Shown piece by piece: positions 8,284-17,551 of a stretch of 64,000 bases of DNA. Each line of letters starts with the position of its first letter. Position 1 is the first letter of the stretch. The notes under the pieces are model-generated. The model ran no database searches, was not told the DNA's origin, and saw only the letters and a program-made list of their open reading frames with translations. Made by a program: the position numbers and the translations under genes. The stretch is from Oscillospiraceae bacterium (GTDB taxonomy: Bacteria; Bacillota; Clostridia; Oscillospirales; Ruminococcaceae): the NCBI GenBank assembly GCA_017545185.1, contig JAFWQJ010000029.1, positions 62,001 through 126,000 on the forward strand, given 5' to 3'.

Positions 8284-10968
8284 ATGGCAGAGAAGAAAAA
8301 GACCGGCTCGGCCGGTACAAAAAAGAAAACATCTGCTGCGCCCGCAAAACGCAAGACCGCTGCATCCCGCAGCACCGCAAAAACGACCCGATCCGCAGCA
8401 GACAGCGCTGCAAAGCAGAAGCAGACGGAACCGCGGAGCAATCATCTCCGCGCAGTCGGGCTGATCGCGCTCGGCGTACTGGCCGCGCTGTTCTCGTTCG
8501 TCCCCGGCACAAAGTTCTGGATGAACATTCAGAATGTGCTGCGCGGACTGTTCGGCATCGGCACGCTGTTTCTGCCCGTTATTCTGATCTATACCGGCTG
8601 GATGATCTCCAAGGAAAAGCGCGTGCAGGCATCCGGCAGCAATTTCTGGGCGATCTTGCTCGTGCTGTGCCTCAGCTCCTTTGTGCAGGCGTTCTTCGGC
8701 GATCCGCTGGCCGGCACCGAGCCGCAGGCTGAATTCATGACGCGCATCGGCAATGCGGTCAAACTGCTCTGGGAAAACGGTAAGGAGCTGCGCGGCGGCG
8801 GACTGCTCTCCGGTCTGATCGTCGGGCCGCTGGTCGCCGCATTTGACGTCATCGGCGCAAGGATCATCATTTCGGTATTCGTGATCGTCGTGCTCATGGT
8901 GATGACAAACCGCAGCATCCCCGAGATGCTCAGGCTCGTCGCAAAGCCCTTCGTCTGGATCTGGCACGGGATCGTCCGCGCCGCGACAAACGGCATGGAT
9001 CTGATCGACGGCTTTGAGCTTGCAGAGGACGAACCCGAGGAAGAACCGGAAAGAGAACCGCGCCCCGACAAGCCGCAGAAATATGTCCGGAGCAGCAAGC
9101 GGGATATCCCGCAGCCGGAGCCTGAAAAACCGGAGCCCTCCGCACGCCGCCGCAGACGGCAGGAGGAAAAGGAGATCGCGTTCATGCTCGATCACAATGC
9201 CGCGCCGCCGCCGGAGATCGACCGGACGGATCTGCGGAACATTGACATGGATGTGCCGATCTTTGACCACAGCGAGCCGGTTCCGGAGGAGGAGCTCAAC
9301 ACGCTGACACCCGAGCTGCAGGAGGAAAACGAAGGCTTCCGCATGTCCCGCGAGGAGGAAGCCTCGCTGGAGGCACTGGCAGAGCAGGCCTCGCTGGAAT
9401 CCGACGAGCAGGCCAACCGCCTGCCGTGGCTGGAGGACGGCGAACCGGACGAAAGCGTCTACGAGGAGGAGCCGGAGATCCCCTACATCGCGCCGCGGCT
9501 CGAGCTGCTGCACCGTGCGGACAATTCCGCGAACGATGCGGATAAATCCATGGAGCTGCGTGAAAAGGGCAAGCTTCTGGTCGATACGCTGGCAAGCTTC
9601 GGCGTCAGTGTCCGGATCATCGGCATCCGCCGCGGCCCGACCGTCACGCGCTATGAGATCCAGCCGGCAGCGGGCGTCAAGATCTCAAAGATCACCCAGC
9701 TCGCGGACGACATCGGCCTGAACCTCGGCGGCAAATCCGTCCGTATCGAAGCGCCGATCCCCGGCAAGCCCGCCGTCGGCATCGAGGTGCCGAACAACAC
9801 AAAGGACACCGTTTCCCTGCGCGAAATTCTCGAATCCGAGGAGTTCCAGAACTCACAGAGCAAGCTGACCTTCGCGGTCGGCAAGGATATCGACGGTCAT
9901 GTGATCCTCGGTGATATCGCAAAAATGCCGCACATGATCATCGCGGGCACGACCGGTTCGGGCAAATCGGTCTGCACCAATTCCATTATCATGAGCATCC
10001 TGTTCCATGCCTCGCCGGACGAGGTACGGCTGATCCTCGTTGACCCGAAGGTCGTCGAGTTCCAGCCATACGACGGCATCCCGCATCTGCTGATCCCGGT
10101 CGTGACGCAGCCGCAGAAGGCCGCCGGTGCACTGAACTGGGCGGTGCTGGAAATGGAACGCAGATATATGCTGTGCGCGACCTACGGCGTGCGTGATCTC
10201 AAGGGCTACAACGCGGTCGCAGAAAAGAACCCCGAGCTGAAAAAGCTCCCGCAGATCGTCATTATCATCGACGAGTTTGCTGACCTGATGATGAGCAGCG
10301 GCAAGGAGGTCGAGGCTGCGGTCATCCGCATTGCGCAGAAGGCGCGTGCGGCGGGCATCCACCTTATCATCGCGACGCAGCGTCCGACCGTGGACGTCAT
10401 CACGGGACTCATCAAATCCAATGTGCCGAGCCGCATCGGCATGAGCGTGAAATCGGCTGTCGATTCGCGCACGATCCTCGATACGACCGGCGCGGAGACG
10501 CTGCTCGGCAACGGAGACCTGCTGTTCTATCCGAACGGCTGGCGGGAGCCGAAGCGCGTGCAGGGCTGCTTCGTCACCGATCAGGAGGTCGAAGCGGTCG
10601 CGACGTTCTTAAAGAGCAGCGGCGAGTCGGTCTACGATGCGGAGATCATCGAAGCGGTCGAGCAGGCAACGCCGGCAAATAAGAGCGAAAAGACAAGCGA
10701 CGACGACATCGGCGAGCTGACCGGTGACGAAGCGCTCGTGCTGAAGGCCGCGGAGCTCGCGGTCGATGCCGGACAGCTCTCGACGACGGCGCTTCAGCGG
10801 CGGCTGAAGCTCGGCTACGCAAAGGCCGCACGCATTGTGGACGAGCTCGAGGAACGCGGCATCATCGGCCCTTCGGAGGGAGCCAAGCCCAGAAAGGTCA
10901 TCATGACGCCGCAGCAGCTCACGGAATGGAAATTACAGCTTGCCTCAAACGGCAGCAAGGTTGAATAA
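8284..10968 (+). CDS. ftsK: DNA translocase FtsK/SpoIIIE
   Basis: 894 residues. A Lys/Ala/Thr-rich N-terminal tail (1-55) leads into a four-TM membrane domain (about 60-230). A long acidic linker rich in Glu/Pro (about 240-410) follows, then the motor: alpha domain, Walker A GTTGSGKS near residue 556, Walker B IIIIDEFADLMM near 660, and RPTVDVITG. The C-terminal 65 residues are the winged-helix gamma domain that reads orientation sequences (LTGDEALVLKAAELAV...SLGYAKAARIVDELE-like). It pumps chromosomal DNA through the septum during division and into the forespore during sporulation. Only one such gene is visible, so I cannot tell FtsK from SpoIIIE use. Confidence 0.95.
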   Translation: MAEKKKTGSAGTKKKTSAAPAKRKTAASRSTAKTTRSAADSAAKQKQTEPRSNHLRAVGLIALGVLAALFSFVPGTKFWMNIQNVLRGLFGIGTLFLPVILIYTGWMISKEKRVQASGSNFWAILLVLCLSSFVQAFFGDPLAGTEPQAEFMTRIGNAVKLLWENGKELRGGGLLSGLIVGPLVAAFDVIGARIIISVFVIVVLMVMTNRSIPEMLRLVAKPFVWIWHGIVRAATNGMDLIDGFELAEDEPEEEPEREPRPDKPQKYVRSSKRDIPQPEPEKPEPSARRRRRQEEKEIAFMLDHNAAPPPEIDRTDLRNIDMDVPIFDHSEPVPEEELNTLTPELQEENEGFRMSREEEASLEALAEQASLESDEQANRLPWLEDGEPDESVYEEEPEIPYIAPRLELLHRADNSANDADKSMELREKGKLLVDTLASFGVSVRIIGIRRGPTVTRYEIQPAAGVKISKITQLADDIGLNLGGKSVRIEAPIPGKPAVGIEVPNNTKDTVSLREILESEEFQNSQSKLTFAVGKDIDGHVILGDIAKMPHMIIAGTTGSGKSVCTNSIIMSILFHASPDEVRLILVDPKVVEFQPYDGIPHLLIPVVTQPQKAAGALNWAVLEMERRYMLCATYGVRDLKGYNAVAEKNPELKKLPQIVIIIDEFADLMMSSGKEVEAAVIRIAQKARAAGIHLIIATQRPTVDVITGLIKSNVPSRIGMSVKSAVDSRTILDTTGAETLLGNGDLLFYPNGWREPKRVQGCFVTDQEVEAVATFLKSSGESVYDAEIIEAVEQATPANKSEKTSDDDIGELTGDEALVLKAAELAVDAGQLSTTALQRRLKLGYAKAARIVDELEERGIIGPSEGAKPRKVIMTPQQLTEWKLQLASNGSKVE

Positions 10969-10986
10969 AATCAAGGAGGAATCCCC

Positions 10987-11178
10987 ATGAAAACCAAAAA
11001 GCGCAAAATTCTGCCTGCGATCCTGCTGATGCTTTTCAGCATCGCATGCATCATTGTCTCGACCTACAACATCATCCCGATCAAAATTGCGGACACCGCG
11101 CTGACTTTGCTCGGCGCAGTCCTGTTCATGCTCAGTACGGTGCAGTTTTTCTTCGCAGTCAAAACAAAGAAAAGCTGA
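10987..11178 (+). CDS. Small membrane protein, unknown
   Basis: 63 residues: a basic start (MKTKKRK), two TM helices (about 9-27 and 36-56) joined by a short loop, and a basic tail (KTKKS). A strong AGGAGG lies 8 bp before the ATG, and the gene begins 18 bp after the translocase stop, so it is likely cotranscribed with it. No family recognised. Confidence 0.65.
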   Translation: MKTKKRKILPAILLMLFSIACIIVSTYNIIPIKIADTALTLLGAVLFMLSTVQFFFAVKTKKS

Positions 11179-11213
11179 TCTGACCGCATTGACATCTGAA
11201 AGGAACGACAACT

Positions 11214-11789
11214 ATGTTTTTCTTCATCAAAAACATTATCAAGAAGCGCACCATGCATCCGTTCTGGCTCATGACCGGAATCAGCATCTTCATGGCCGTC
11301 ACCTTCATCTTTGTGATCCTTGTCACGCGAAGCGGCCTGTTCGGGCTGGGCTGGCTCCCGCTGACCGCACCGGCACTTTTCGGGATCGCGTGTCTGTTCC
11401 GCGTCCTTCGCGCACAGAAAATGAAAAAGCTCCTGCGGACGCTCGGCATCGCTTCGGGGGCGGAGGCAGACACGTATCTGCAGAACTCAGAGCCGCTTGC
11501 CGACAGCGCCGAAACGGTGTACTGGGTCTCGCAGGAGTATCTGATCAATTTCAACACGCTCAAAGCTGTCCCACTCAAAAACATCATCTGGCTGAAAAAG
11601 AGCGTTCACTGCGAGACCAACGACAACGGACGCGTCATCAGCGAGACCTTTGAGATCCAGGTGAACATCAGAGAGCCGAAACGCACAGATATCCTGTACT
11701 ATTCCGACAGTCAGGAACGCGATAACGCCGCTCTGCTTCTGCAGAAATACTGCGGTCAGTACGGCAACGGCGCGAAGATCATCAAATAA
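11214..11789 (+). CDS. Membrane-anchored protein, unknown
   Basis: 191 residues. Two TM helices lie near the N-terminus (about 18-38 and 45-63). After them comes a soluble cytoplasmic domain of about 125 residues with a mixed alpha/beta pattern (VYWVSQEYLINFNTLKAVP, ILYYSDSQERDNAALLLQKY). It resembles PH-like membrane-linked domains that occur next to unknown membrane proteins in Clostridia, but I cannot assign it. It lies in line between the small membrane protein and kptA with short spacers. Confidence 0.6.
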   Translation: MFFFIKNIIKKRTMHPFWLMTGISIFMAVTFIFVILVTRSGLFGLGWLPLTAPALFGIACLFRVLRAQKMKKLLRTLGIASGAEADTYLQNSEPLADSAETVYWVSQEYLINFNTLKAVPLKNIIWLKKSVHCETNDNGRVISETFEIQVNIREPKRTDILYYSDSQERDNAALLLQKYCGQYGNGAKIIK

Positions 11790-11800
11790 GGGAGACTGCT

Positions 11801-12343
11801 ATGGCCGATCTGACAAGACACAGCAAATTCCTGAGCCTGATCCTGCGGCATCAGCCGGAGGCGGCAGGCATCACACTCGATCGGCAGGGCTGGGCAGAGG
11901 TTACGCCGCTGCTCGCCGGGATGCAGAAGGCCGGGCATCCGGTCACTGCGGAAATGCTGGAGGAGATCGTCCGGACGGACGAAAAAATGCGCTATTCGTT
12001 CAATGAAGATCACACGAAGATCCGCGCAAATCAGGGACATTCTGTCCATGTCGAGCTCGGCCTCAGACGGAAGGAGCCGCCGGAATATCTCTGGCACGGC
12101 ACCGCGGAACGCTTCCTTGACAGCATCCTTGCGGAGGGACTGCGGCCGATGTCACGGCAGCAGGTGCATCTCTCCGCGGATCCGGAGACGGCCCGGAAGG
12201 TCGGGCAGCGGCACGGCAAGCCAGTTGTACTGCGTGTCCGTGCAGGCGATATGCACCGCAACGGCGCGTATTTTTTTCAGGCGGACAACGGCGTCTGGCT
12301 GACGGACAATGTCCCCGCCTGCTACCTTGAGCGCATGGAATGA
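11801..12343 (+). CDS. kptA: RNA 2'-phosphotransferase (Tpt1/KptA family)
   Basis: 180 residues, full family length. The enzyme moves the 2'-phosphate of a spliced RNA onto NAD, giving ADP-ribose 1'',2''-cyclic phosphate. Family hallmarks are all present: SKFLSLILRH (residues 7-16) with the first catalytic Arg-His, IRANQGHS near residue 72, LWHGT (NAD-binding His) and VHLSADPETARKVG. AGGGAG precedes the ATG. Bacteria have no matching tRNA splicing pathway, so the natural substrate here is unknown. It follows the unknown membrane protein by 11 bp and is followed by a 380-bp non-coding gap. Confidence 0.93.
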   Translation: MADLTRHSKFLSLILRHQPEAAGITLDRQGWAEVTPLLAGMQKAGHPVTAEMLEEIVRTDEKMRYSFNEDHTKIRANQGHSVHVELGLRRKEPPEYLWHGTAERFLDSILAEGLRPMSRQQVHLSADPETARKVGQRHGKPVVLRVRAGDMHRNGAYFFQADNGVWLTDNVPACYLERME

Positions 12344-12722
12344 CAATCGCAGCATCCGGTTCGCAATTTTTGCGGTAAAAATACGGATTATACAGATTTT
12401 CAGGACGATCCTGCAAAAATATGCAGTTCGTGCAGAAAACATGGAGGATCCGGCCGCAATAATCGGAGAACCGCGAATGCAAATCGCAAAAGACAAGATA
12501 TTACACCGTTTTATACAGTCCCTCCGGATAAAATGCAGGTCGGACTGTATATTTGTCAGGTTCCGCAGTGATCCTTGACAAAGTGTCGTTTTCTCGGAAA
12601 ACATGGAGAATATGAACGCAAAATGTGAGCAGCCGGGCTGACCGGCAGCAGCTTTTGCGCAAAAGAATGATTTTGTACAGAAAACAAGCAAAAACCGCAT
12701 TCGGAAGGAAAGGAGCATCCGC
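12344..12722. other. 380-bp intergenic region, AT-richer, no gene supported
   Basis: The region is AT-richer than its surroundings. An 89-residue open frame (12309-12578) overlaps kptA and has no protein-like composition. A short repeat, GAAAACATGGAG followed by AT one or two bases on, occurs at about 12434-12449 and 12596-12611. A weak hairpin (CAGGA/TCCTG) lies near 12400. No promoter or RNA family is convincing. Confidence 0.4.
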
Positions 12723-14639
12723 ATGACCGGATTTATCCCGGTGACCGTGGAGGAGCTGCGGGAACGCGGCATCGAACAGCCGGATTTTGTCTATGTCAAC
12801 GGCGATGCCTACGTCGATCACCCGAGCTTCGGCGCGGCGATCATCTGCCGCATTCTGGAGCACGCGGGCTACTCGGTCGCGATGCTCGCGCAGCCGGACT
12901 GGAAAACCGACCGCGATTTCCTGCGCTTCGGCAGACCGCGGCTCGCGTTTCTCGTCAGCGGCGGCAACATCGACAGCATGGTCGCGCATTATACCTCCGC
13001 GAAGAAAAAACGCTCCGACGACGCCTATTCCGCCGGCAACAAGGCGGGAAAGCGTCCCGACAGAGCCGTCATCGTATACTGTCAGAAACTGCGCAGCATC
13101 TACGGAAACGATGTGCCGATCCTCATCGGCGGACTGGAAGCATCGCTCCGCCGCTTTGCGCATTACGACTACTGGGACAACAGCGTGCACCCCTCGGTGC
13201 TGCTCGAAAGCGGCGCGGATATCCTGAGCTTCGGCATGGGCGAGCACAGTATGCTCGAACTGGCGTCGCTGCTGGATTCCGGCGTACCGGTCAGCGAGAT
13301 CCGCGACGTCCGCGGTACCTGCTACCTCTGCGACCCCGCGGAGACGCCGTTCGGCTCGGCGGAGTGCCCGTCCTTTGAACAGGTGAAGGAGAGCAAGGAG
13401 GCCTATGCAAAGGCCTGCCGCATCCAGTACGACCAGCAGGACGAGGTCTACGGCAAGCGCATTATTCAGCGGCACGGGCGCAGAATGCTCGTGCAGAACC
13501 CGCCCGCGACCTCGCTGACGCAGCAGGAATTCGACGACCTCTACAGGCTCCCGTTCCAGCGCACCTATCACCCGATGTATGAGGCGGAGGGCGGCGTCCC
13601 CGCGATCAAGGAGGTGCGCTTCTCGATCACGCACAACCGCGGCTGCTTCGGCTTCTGCAATTTCTGCTCGATCGCGCTGCATCAGGGCAGACGCATGACG
13701 ATGCGCTCGGAGGAATCAGTCATCGAGGAAGCAAAGTATCTGACCACGCTGCCGGATTTCAAGGGCTATCTGCACGATGTCGGCGGCCCGACCGCGAATT
13801 TCCGGCATCCTTCATGCGAAAAGCAGTTAAAGCACGGGCTCTGCAAGGGCAGAAAATGTCTGGCGCCGGAGCCCTGCAAAAATCTGCATGTCGATCATCA
13901 GGATTATCTCCGGCTGCTCCGGAAGCTCCGCGCACTCCCGAAGATCAAGCGCGTGTTTATCCGCTCCGGCATCCGGTATGACTATCTGCTTGCCGATAAA
14001 AACGACGAATTTTTCCGCGAGCTCGTGCGGTATCATGTCTCCGGACAGCTCAAGGTCGCGCCGGAGCACTGCTCGAACCATGTGCTCGACAAAATGGGCA
14101 AGCCGCATATCGAATATTACAAGGCATTCCAGAAACGCTTTTATGAGCTGACAAAATCCATGAATATGGAGCAGTATCTCGTGCCGTATCTGATGAGCAG
14201 TCATCCCGGCAGCACGATGAAGGACGCGATCGCGCTCGCCTGCTTCCTGAAGGAGGAGGGCATCCGGCCGGAGCAGGTGCAGGATTTCTATCCGACGCCC
14301 GGCACGATCTCGACCTGTATGTTCTACACCGGACTGGATCCGTATACGCTGGAGCCGGTCTATGTCCCGCGCACACCGAAGGAAAAATCCGAGCAGCGTG
14401 CCATGCTGCAGTATTTCAAGCCGGAAAACCATGCGCTGATCCGGCAGGCACTGATCCAGGCAGGGCGCCGCGACCTGATCGGCAGCGGACCGCACTGTCT
14501 CGTCCCGGCAGACCCCGCCGCGGACAGAAAACAGAGTCCGCAGAAAAACGCGCACCGTCCGCAGAAGCAGAACGGCGTGCAGCGGCAGAGCGGCGGACAG
14601 CATAAGCCGCAGAAGCCGGGAAAACAGCGCAGAAAATGA
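12723..14639 (+). CDS. YgiQ-family radical SAM protein (UPF0313)
   Basis: 638 residues. The N-terminal half carries the B12-binding-like part of the family (VNGDAYVDHPSFGAAII at residues 25-41, FLVSGGNIDSMV, PILIGGLEASLRRFAHYDYW). The radical SAM core has the iron-sulfur motif GCFGFCNFC, i.e. CxxxCxxC, near residue 310, then IALHQGR. YgiQ-specific stretches follow (YLHDVGGPTANFR, VAPEHCSNHVLDKMGKP). The last 50 residues are a Gln/Lys/Pro-rich tail of low complexity. The reaction is not known for this family. An AAGGAG site precedes the ATG. The two downstream genes follow closely. Confidence 0.92.
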   Translation: MTGFIPVTVEELRERGIEQPDFVYVNGDAYVDHPSFGAAIICRILEHAGYSVAMLAQPDWKTDRDFLRFGRPRLAFLVSGGNIDSMVAHYTSAKKKRSDDAYSAGNKAGKRPDRAVIVYCQKLRSIYGNDVPILIGGLEASLRRFAHYDYWDNSVHPSVLLESGADILSFGMGEHSMLELASLLDSGVPVSEIRDVRGTCYLCDPAETPFGSAECPSFEQVKESKEAYAKACRIQYDQQDEVYGKRIIQRHGRRMLVQNPPATSLTQQEFDDLYRLPFQRTYHPMYEAEGGVPAIKEVRFSITHNRGCFGFCNFCSIALHQGRRMTMRSEESVIEEAKYLTTLPDFKGYLHDVGGPTANFRHPSCEKQLKHGLCKGRKCLAPEPCKNLHVDHQDYLRLLRKLRALPKIKRVFIRSGIRYDYLLADKNDEFFRELVRYHVSGQLKVAPEHCSNHVLDKMGKPHIEYYKAFQKRFYELTKSMNMEQYLVPYLMSSHPGSTMKDAIALACFLKEEGIRPEQVQDFYPTPGTISTCMFYTGLDPYTLEPVYVPRTPKEKSEQRAMLQYFKPENHALIRQALIQAGRRDLIGSGPHCLVPADPAADRKQSPQKNAHRPQKQNGVQRQSGGQHKPQKPGKQRRK

Positions 14640-14654
14640 TCGGAGGAACGCATC

Positions 14655-14885
14655 ATGATAATGATCATCGACCGTTTTGAAGGCGATCTCGCCGTGATCT
14701 CGATGTATGACGAGGCGACCGGTGAGGTATTCTATAAGAATCTCCCGGCGGACTGGCTGCCGGACGATGCCGCCGAGGGCGATGTGCTCGTCAAGGCGGA
14801 CGGCAGATATGCAGTCGATACGAAGGAGACTGAAAAGCGCAGGGCGGCTGCGGCGGATAAGCTCAGCGCTCTGCAGGAGGACTGA
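14655..14885 (+). CDS. DUF3006 family protein
   Basis: 76 residues. The pattern MIIDRFEGDLAVI followed by P-DWLPDDAAEGDVL and a charged C-terminal helix is typical of DUF3006, small proteins of unknown function that Firmicutes often place beside other genes. The start may be either of the two close ATG codons; GGAGG lies upstream. Its stop is one base before the next ATG, so the two are probably coupled. Confidence 0.8.
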   Translation: MIMIIDRFEGDLAVISMYDEATGEVFYKNLPADWLPDDAAEGDVLVKADGRYAVDTKETEKRRAAAADKLSALQED

Positions 14886-14886
14886 T

Positions 14887-16128
14887 ATGCCGCATCTGCT
14901 GATCGCCGGCTGCGGTGCCGCGGGCATGTATGCGGCCGTTCACGCGGCGCGGCGCGGCTGCAGGGTGACCGTTCTGGACGGCAACGACCGCCCCGGCCAT
15001 AAGCTGTCGATCACCGGAAAAGGACGCTGCAACGTCACAAACGACTGCGACCTTGATACCTTCCTGCAGAATGTCCCGCGCAATCCGCGGTTTCTGTACT
15101 CCGCCCTTTCGCGGTGTATGCCGGCGGATGTGCAGGCGTTTTTTGAGGCAGAGGGCGTCCCGCTGAAAACCGAGCGCGGCAGGCGGGTCTTTCCGCAGAG
15201 CGACCGCGCACAGGATATCGTCAGCGCGCTGCTGAAAGCCATGCAGGATGCAGGCGTGACCGTGCACCTGAACAGTCGCGTCAAAAAGCTCATATTATCT
15301 GACAATTCCTGCACCGGCGTGATCCTTTCCGACGGCTCTGAACTCCGTGCGGACGCCGTTCTGCTCGCGACCGGCGGCATGAGCTATCCGCGCACCGGCT
15401 CCCGCGGCGACGGCTACCGTCTTGCGGAGCAGGCAGGGCTCACGGTGATACCGCCGCAGCCCTCGCTGATCCCGCTGGAAACCGCCGAATCCGATGCCGC
15501 GGAGATGCAGGGGCTCTCCCTGCGCAATGTGACGCTGACCGTCACGCAGGGCAAGAAAACCGTATTTACGGAGCTGGGCGAGATGCTGTTCACGCATTTC
15601 GGCATCTCCGGGCCGCTGGTGCTGTCCGCAAGCTGCCGCATGGACCCGCAGAAGCTTGACAGCTATCTGCTGAACATCGACATGAAGCCTGCACTGACGC
15701 CGGAGCAGCTTGACGCAAGAATGCTCCGCGATTTTGCAGCGCAGCAGAATAAGGATATCGTCAACGCCCTGCGCGGACTGCTCCCCGCATCCATGATCCC
15801 TGTGATGCTGAACCGTACGGACATCCCGCAGACGCAGAAGATCCACGATATCACAAAGGCACAGCGCATGACACTCGGCAGCTGCATCAAGGGCTTTGCG
15901 CTCCATGCGTCCGCCATGCGCCCGGTGACGGAGGCGATCGTCACAAGGGGCGGTGTCTCCGTGAAAGAGATCAACCCGAATACAATGGAATCCAAGAAAA
16001 TACGCGGATTATATATCGCAGGCGAGCTGCTGGACGTCGATGCGTATACCGGCGGCTACAATCTGCAGATCGCATTCGCGACCGGCTATGCGGCGGCACT
16101 GGCTGCTGCGGAACAGGATCCCGCATAA
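14887..16128 (+). CDS. BaiN/HI0933-family FAD-dependent oxidoreductase
   Basis: 413 residues from ATG 14887, preceded by GGAGG; the longer upstream frame overlaps the DUF3006 gene and is not used. The N-terminus has the FAD-binding loop AGCGAAGMYAA (residues 6-16) with LDGNDRPGHKLSITGKGRCN, the family signature. A mid segment (LATGGMSYPRTGSRGDGY) and the C-terminal GLYIAGELLDVDAYTGGYNLQIAFATGY complete the flavin site. Homologues are annotated as NAD(P)/FAD-dependent oxidoreductases; BaiN acts on bile-acid intermediates in some gut clostridia, but that substrate cannot be assumed here. Confidence 0.9.
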   Translation: MPHLLIAGCGAAGMYAAVHAARRGCRVTVLDGNDRPGHKLSITGKGRCNVTNDCDLDTFLQNVPRNPRFLYSALSRCMPADVQAFFEAEGVPLKTERGRRVFPQSDRAQDIVSALLKAMQDAGVTVHLNSRVKKLILSDNSCTGVILSDGSELRADAVLLATGGMSYPRTGSRGDGYRLAEQAGLTVIPPQPSLIPLETAESDAAEMQGLSLRNVTLTVTQGKKTVFTELGEMLFTHFGISGPLVLSASCRMDPQKLDSYLLNIDMKPALTPEQLDARMLRDFAAQQNKDIVNALRGLLPASMIPVMLNRTDIPQTQKIHDITKAQRMTLGSCIKGFALHASAMRPVTEAIVTRGGVSVKEINPNTMESKKIRGLYIAGELLDVDAYTGGYNLQIAFATGYAAALAAAEQDPA

Positions 16129-16148
16129 CAGAAAAGGGAGGGACGGCT

Positions 16149-16823
16149 TTGGAAAATGTGTTCTCATCATTCATCGGCGAACTGGTCATCACCGCGCTCC
16201 GCGTCCTGCTCATCATCATCATTTCCGCCGTAGCCGGTGCGCTGATCGCTGCCGTTGCCGGCGGCGGGCTCGGCTATCTCTCCGAACGGAAAAAGCGTCT
16301 CGATGCTGTCGCCAAAACCGCTGACAGCTATGTCGTCAACGGCAAAATTGCGGACGCCGAGGCCGTGACCATTCACGAGAAGGATACCGTGCGGTATCAT
16401 CACAAATTCGCCGTCCGCTATGCGGATGAAAACAACACGGAGCGGCGCGCCTATCTCGGCATCAGCACGACGACCCCGCTCCCCTACCGCGTCGACGACC
16501 CGATCCCGCTGCGGATCATGCCGGTGCCGGTGCTCACCCCGCTCGCCGATGCCTTTGACCCGAACCGCGGCGCGGACGGAAAGCTGCCCGGGCTGATCGC
16601 GTTCCGGAGCTGGCTCGGCCGTCCCGTGGACGAGACCGGAACGGTCATGCCGGAGGAGGACTATATCCAGCTGATGAAGGATCTGGAAGCCGCCGCCGAA
16701 AATGACCGCTCGCGGGCATTCCGCTGGTTTATCCTCGGCAGCGCGCTGACGCTCCTTGCGATCCTGATGCTCAGCTCCTGCGGCCATTCGGTCATCGAAA
16801 ACGTCTCAAATTTCGCGTCGTAA
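16149..16823 (+). CDS. Membrane protein with DUF3592-like central domain, unknown
   Basis: 224 residues from a TTG start with AGGGAGG upstream. A TM helix at about 14-42 is followed by a basic turn (SERKKR), a soluble domain of about 130 residues (GKIADAEAVTIHEKDTVRYHHKFAVRY...RVDDPIPLRIMPVPVL) and a C-terminal TM helix at about 193-211. The beta-rich middle resembles DUF3592-type domains but the call is weak. It is the first of four membrane-protein genes lying in series before uvrA. Confidence 0.55.
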   Translation: MENVFSSFIGELVITALRVLLIIIISAVAGALIAAVAGGGLGYLSERKKRLDAVAKTADSYVVNGKIADAEAVTIHEKDTVRYHHKFAVRYADENNTERRAYLGISTTTPLPYRVDDPIPLRIMPVPVLTPLADAFDPNRGADGKLPGLIAFRSWLGRPVDETGTVMPEEDYIQLMKDLEAAAENDRSRAFRWFILGSALTLLAILMLSSCGHSVIENVSNFAS

Positions 16824-16868
16824 GCTGCCTTTTCGCAGTCTGCCGCGCACAGAAAGGAGCCGGCTGCC

Positions 16869-17204
16869 GTGAAACAGCTTCCGGGACTGTTCCTGCTCAT
16901 TGTGTTTATCCTGCTGCTGGAGGTCATCATCTGGATCGCGTCCGGTTATCCGCCGCTCCGTGAGAGCGCGCCGGTGCTGGCGGTATTCGTCAGCGTGATC
17001 GGCGGCATATATCTGTTTCTGACCGTACTGGCTGTCATTGCCGCTGTTTATCTGATCGTCCGGCACCGGAAGGAACCGGCTGTCCGGATGCCGGAACAGC
17101 CGCGTATCCCGCAGAATACCGTGCAGAACGACCGGCTGAAGCTGGCCGCTGCGGTGCTTCTGCTGCTGGCGGCGGGGGTCATCGGCATGATCCTGCTCCG
17201 CTGA
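16869..17204 (+). CDS. Small membrane protein, unknown
   Basis: 111 residues with a GTG start and AAAGGAG upstream. Three TM helices (about 5-24, 36-65 and 91-109) flank a short polar stretch (RHRKEPAVRMPEQPRIPQN). No family recognised. It lies in the same series as its neighbours, with spacers of 33-46 bp. Confidence 0.55.
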   Translation: MKQLPGLFLLIVFILLLEVIIWIASGYPPLRESAPVLAVFVSVIGGIYLFLTVLAVIAAVYLIVRHRKEPAVRMPEQPRIPQNTVQNDRLKLAAAVLLLLAAGVIGMILLR

Positions 17205-17237
17205 ATCAGCATTCTGATATTGACGAGGTATCCGAAT

Positions 17238-17492
17238 ATGGACAACGGTATTGCAATCATAATCATAATTATGCTCGTGCTGATCGCACTGCTGCTTGTC
17301 ACATCCGTGACGACCTTCATCTTTGCGATCCTGACGATCAAGGCAAAAAAAGAACTGCAGCGCGCAGCGGATGACGCAGAGCGCGCCCGCCTGACCGCAA
17401 AGGTCAAAACGCGGGAAACCGTTCTCGGTGCCTGCGCGGCGGCACTGGCTATGCTGCTTGCTTTACTGCTCGCAGAGAAAATTCTGCTGTAA
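17238..17492 (+). CDS. Small two-TM membrane protein, unknown
   Basis: 84 residues from ATG 17238, chosen because GAGGT lies 8 bp upstream; a TTG at 17220 has none. A TM helix near the start (AIIIIIMLVLIALLLVTSV) is followed by a charged helix (KAKKELQRAADDAERARLTAK) and a second TM helix at the C-terminus. No family recognised. Confidence 0.55.
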   Translation: MDNGIAIIIIIMLVLIALLLVTSVTTFIFAILTIKAKKELQRAADDAERARLTAKVKTRETVLGACAAALAMLLALLLAEKILL

Positions 17493-17551
17493 CGGCAACC
17501 GCAGATATACGGCCGGCAGCATGAACCTGTACGGTCACAGGGAGGCGTTTT

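Noticed and set aside
7237..9513. 758-codon open frame on the minus strand
   Set aside because: It lies antisense to uppP and ftsK, has no ribosome binding site and a composition (His/Asp/Arg/Gln) typical of the reverse strand of GC-rich genes.
12309..12578. 89-codon open frame after kptA
   Set aside because: Overlaps kptA, lacks a ribosome binding site and shows no protein-like pattern.
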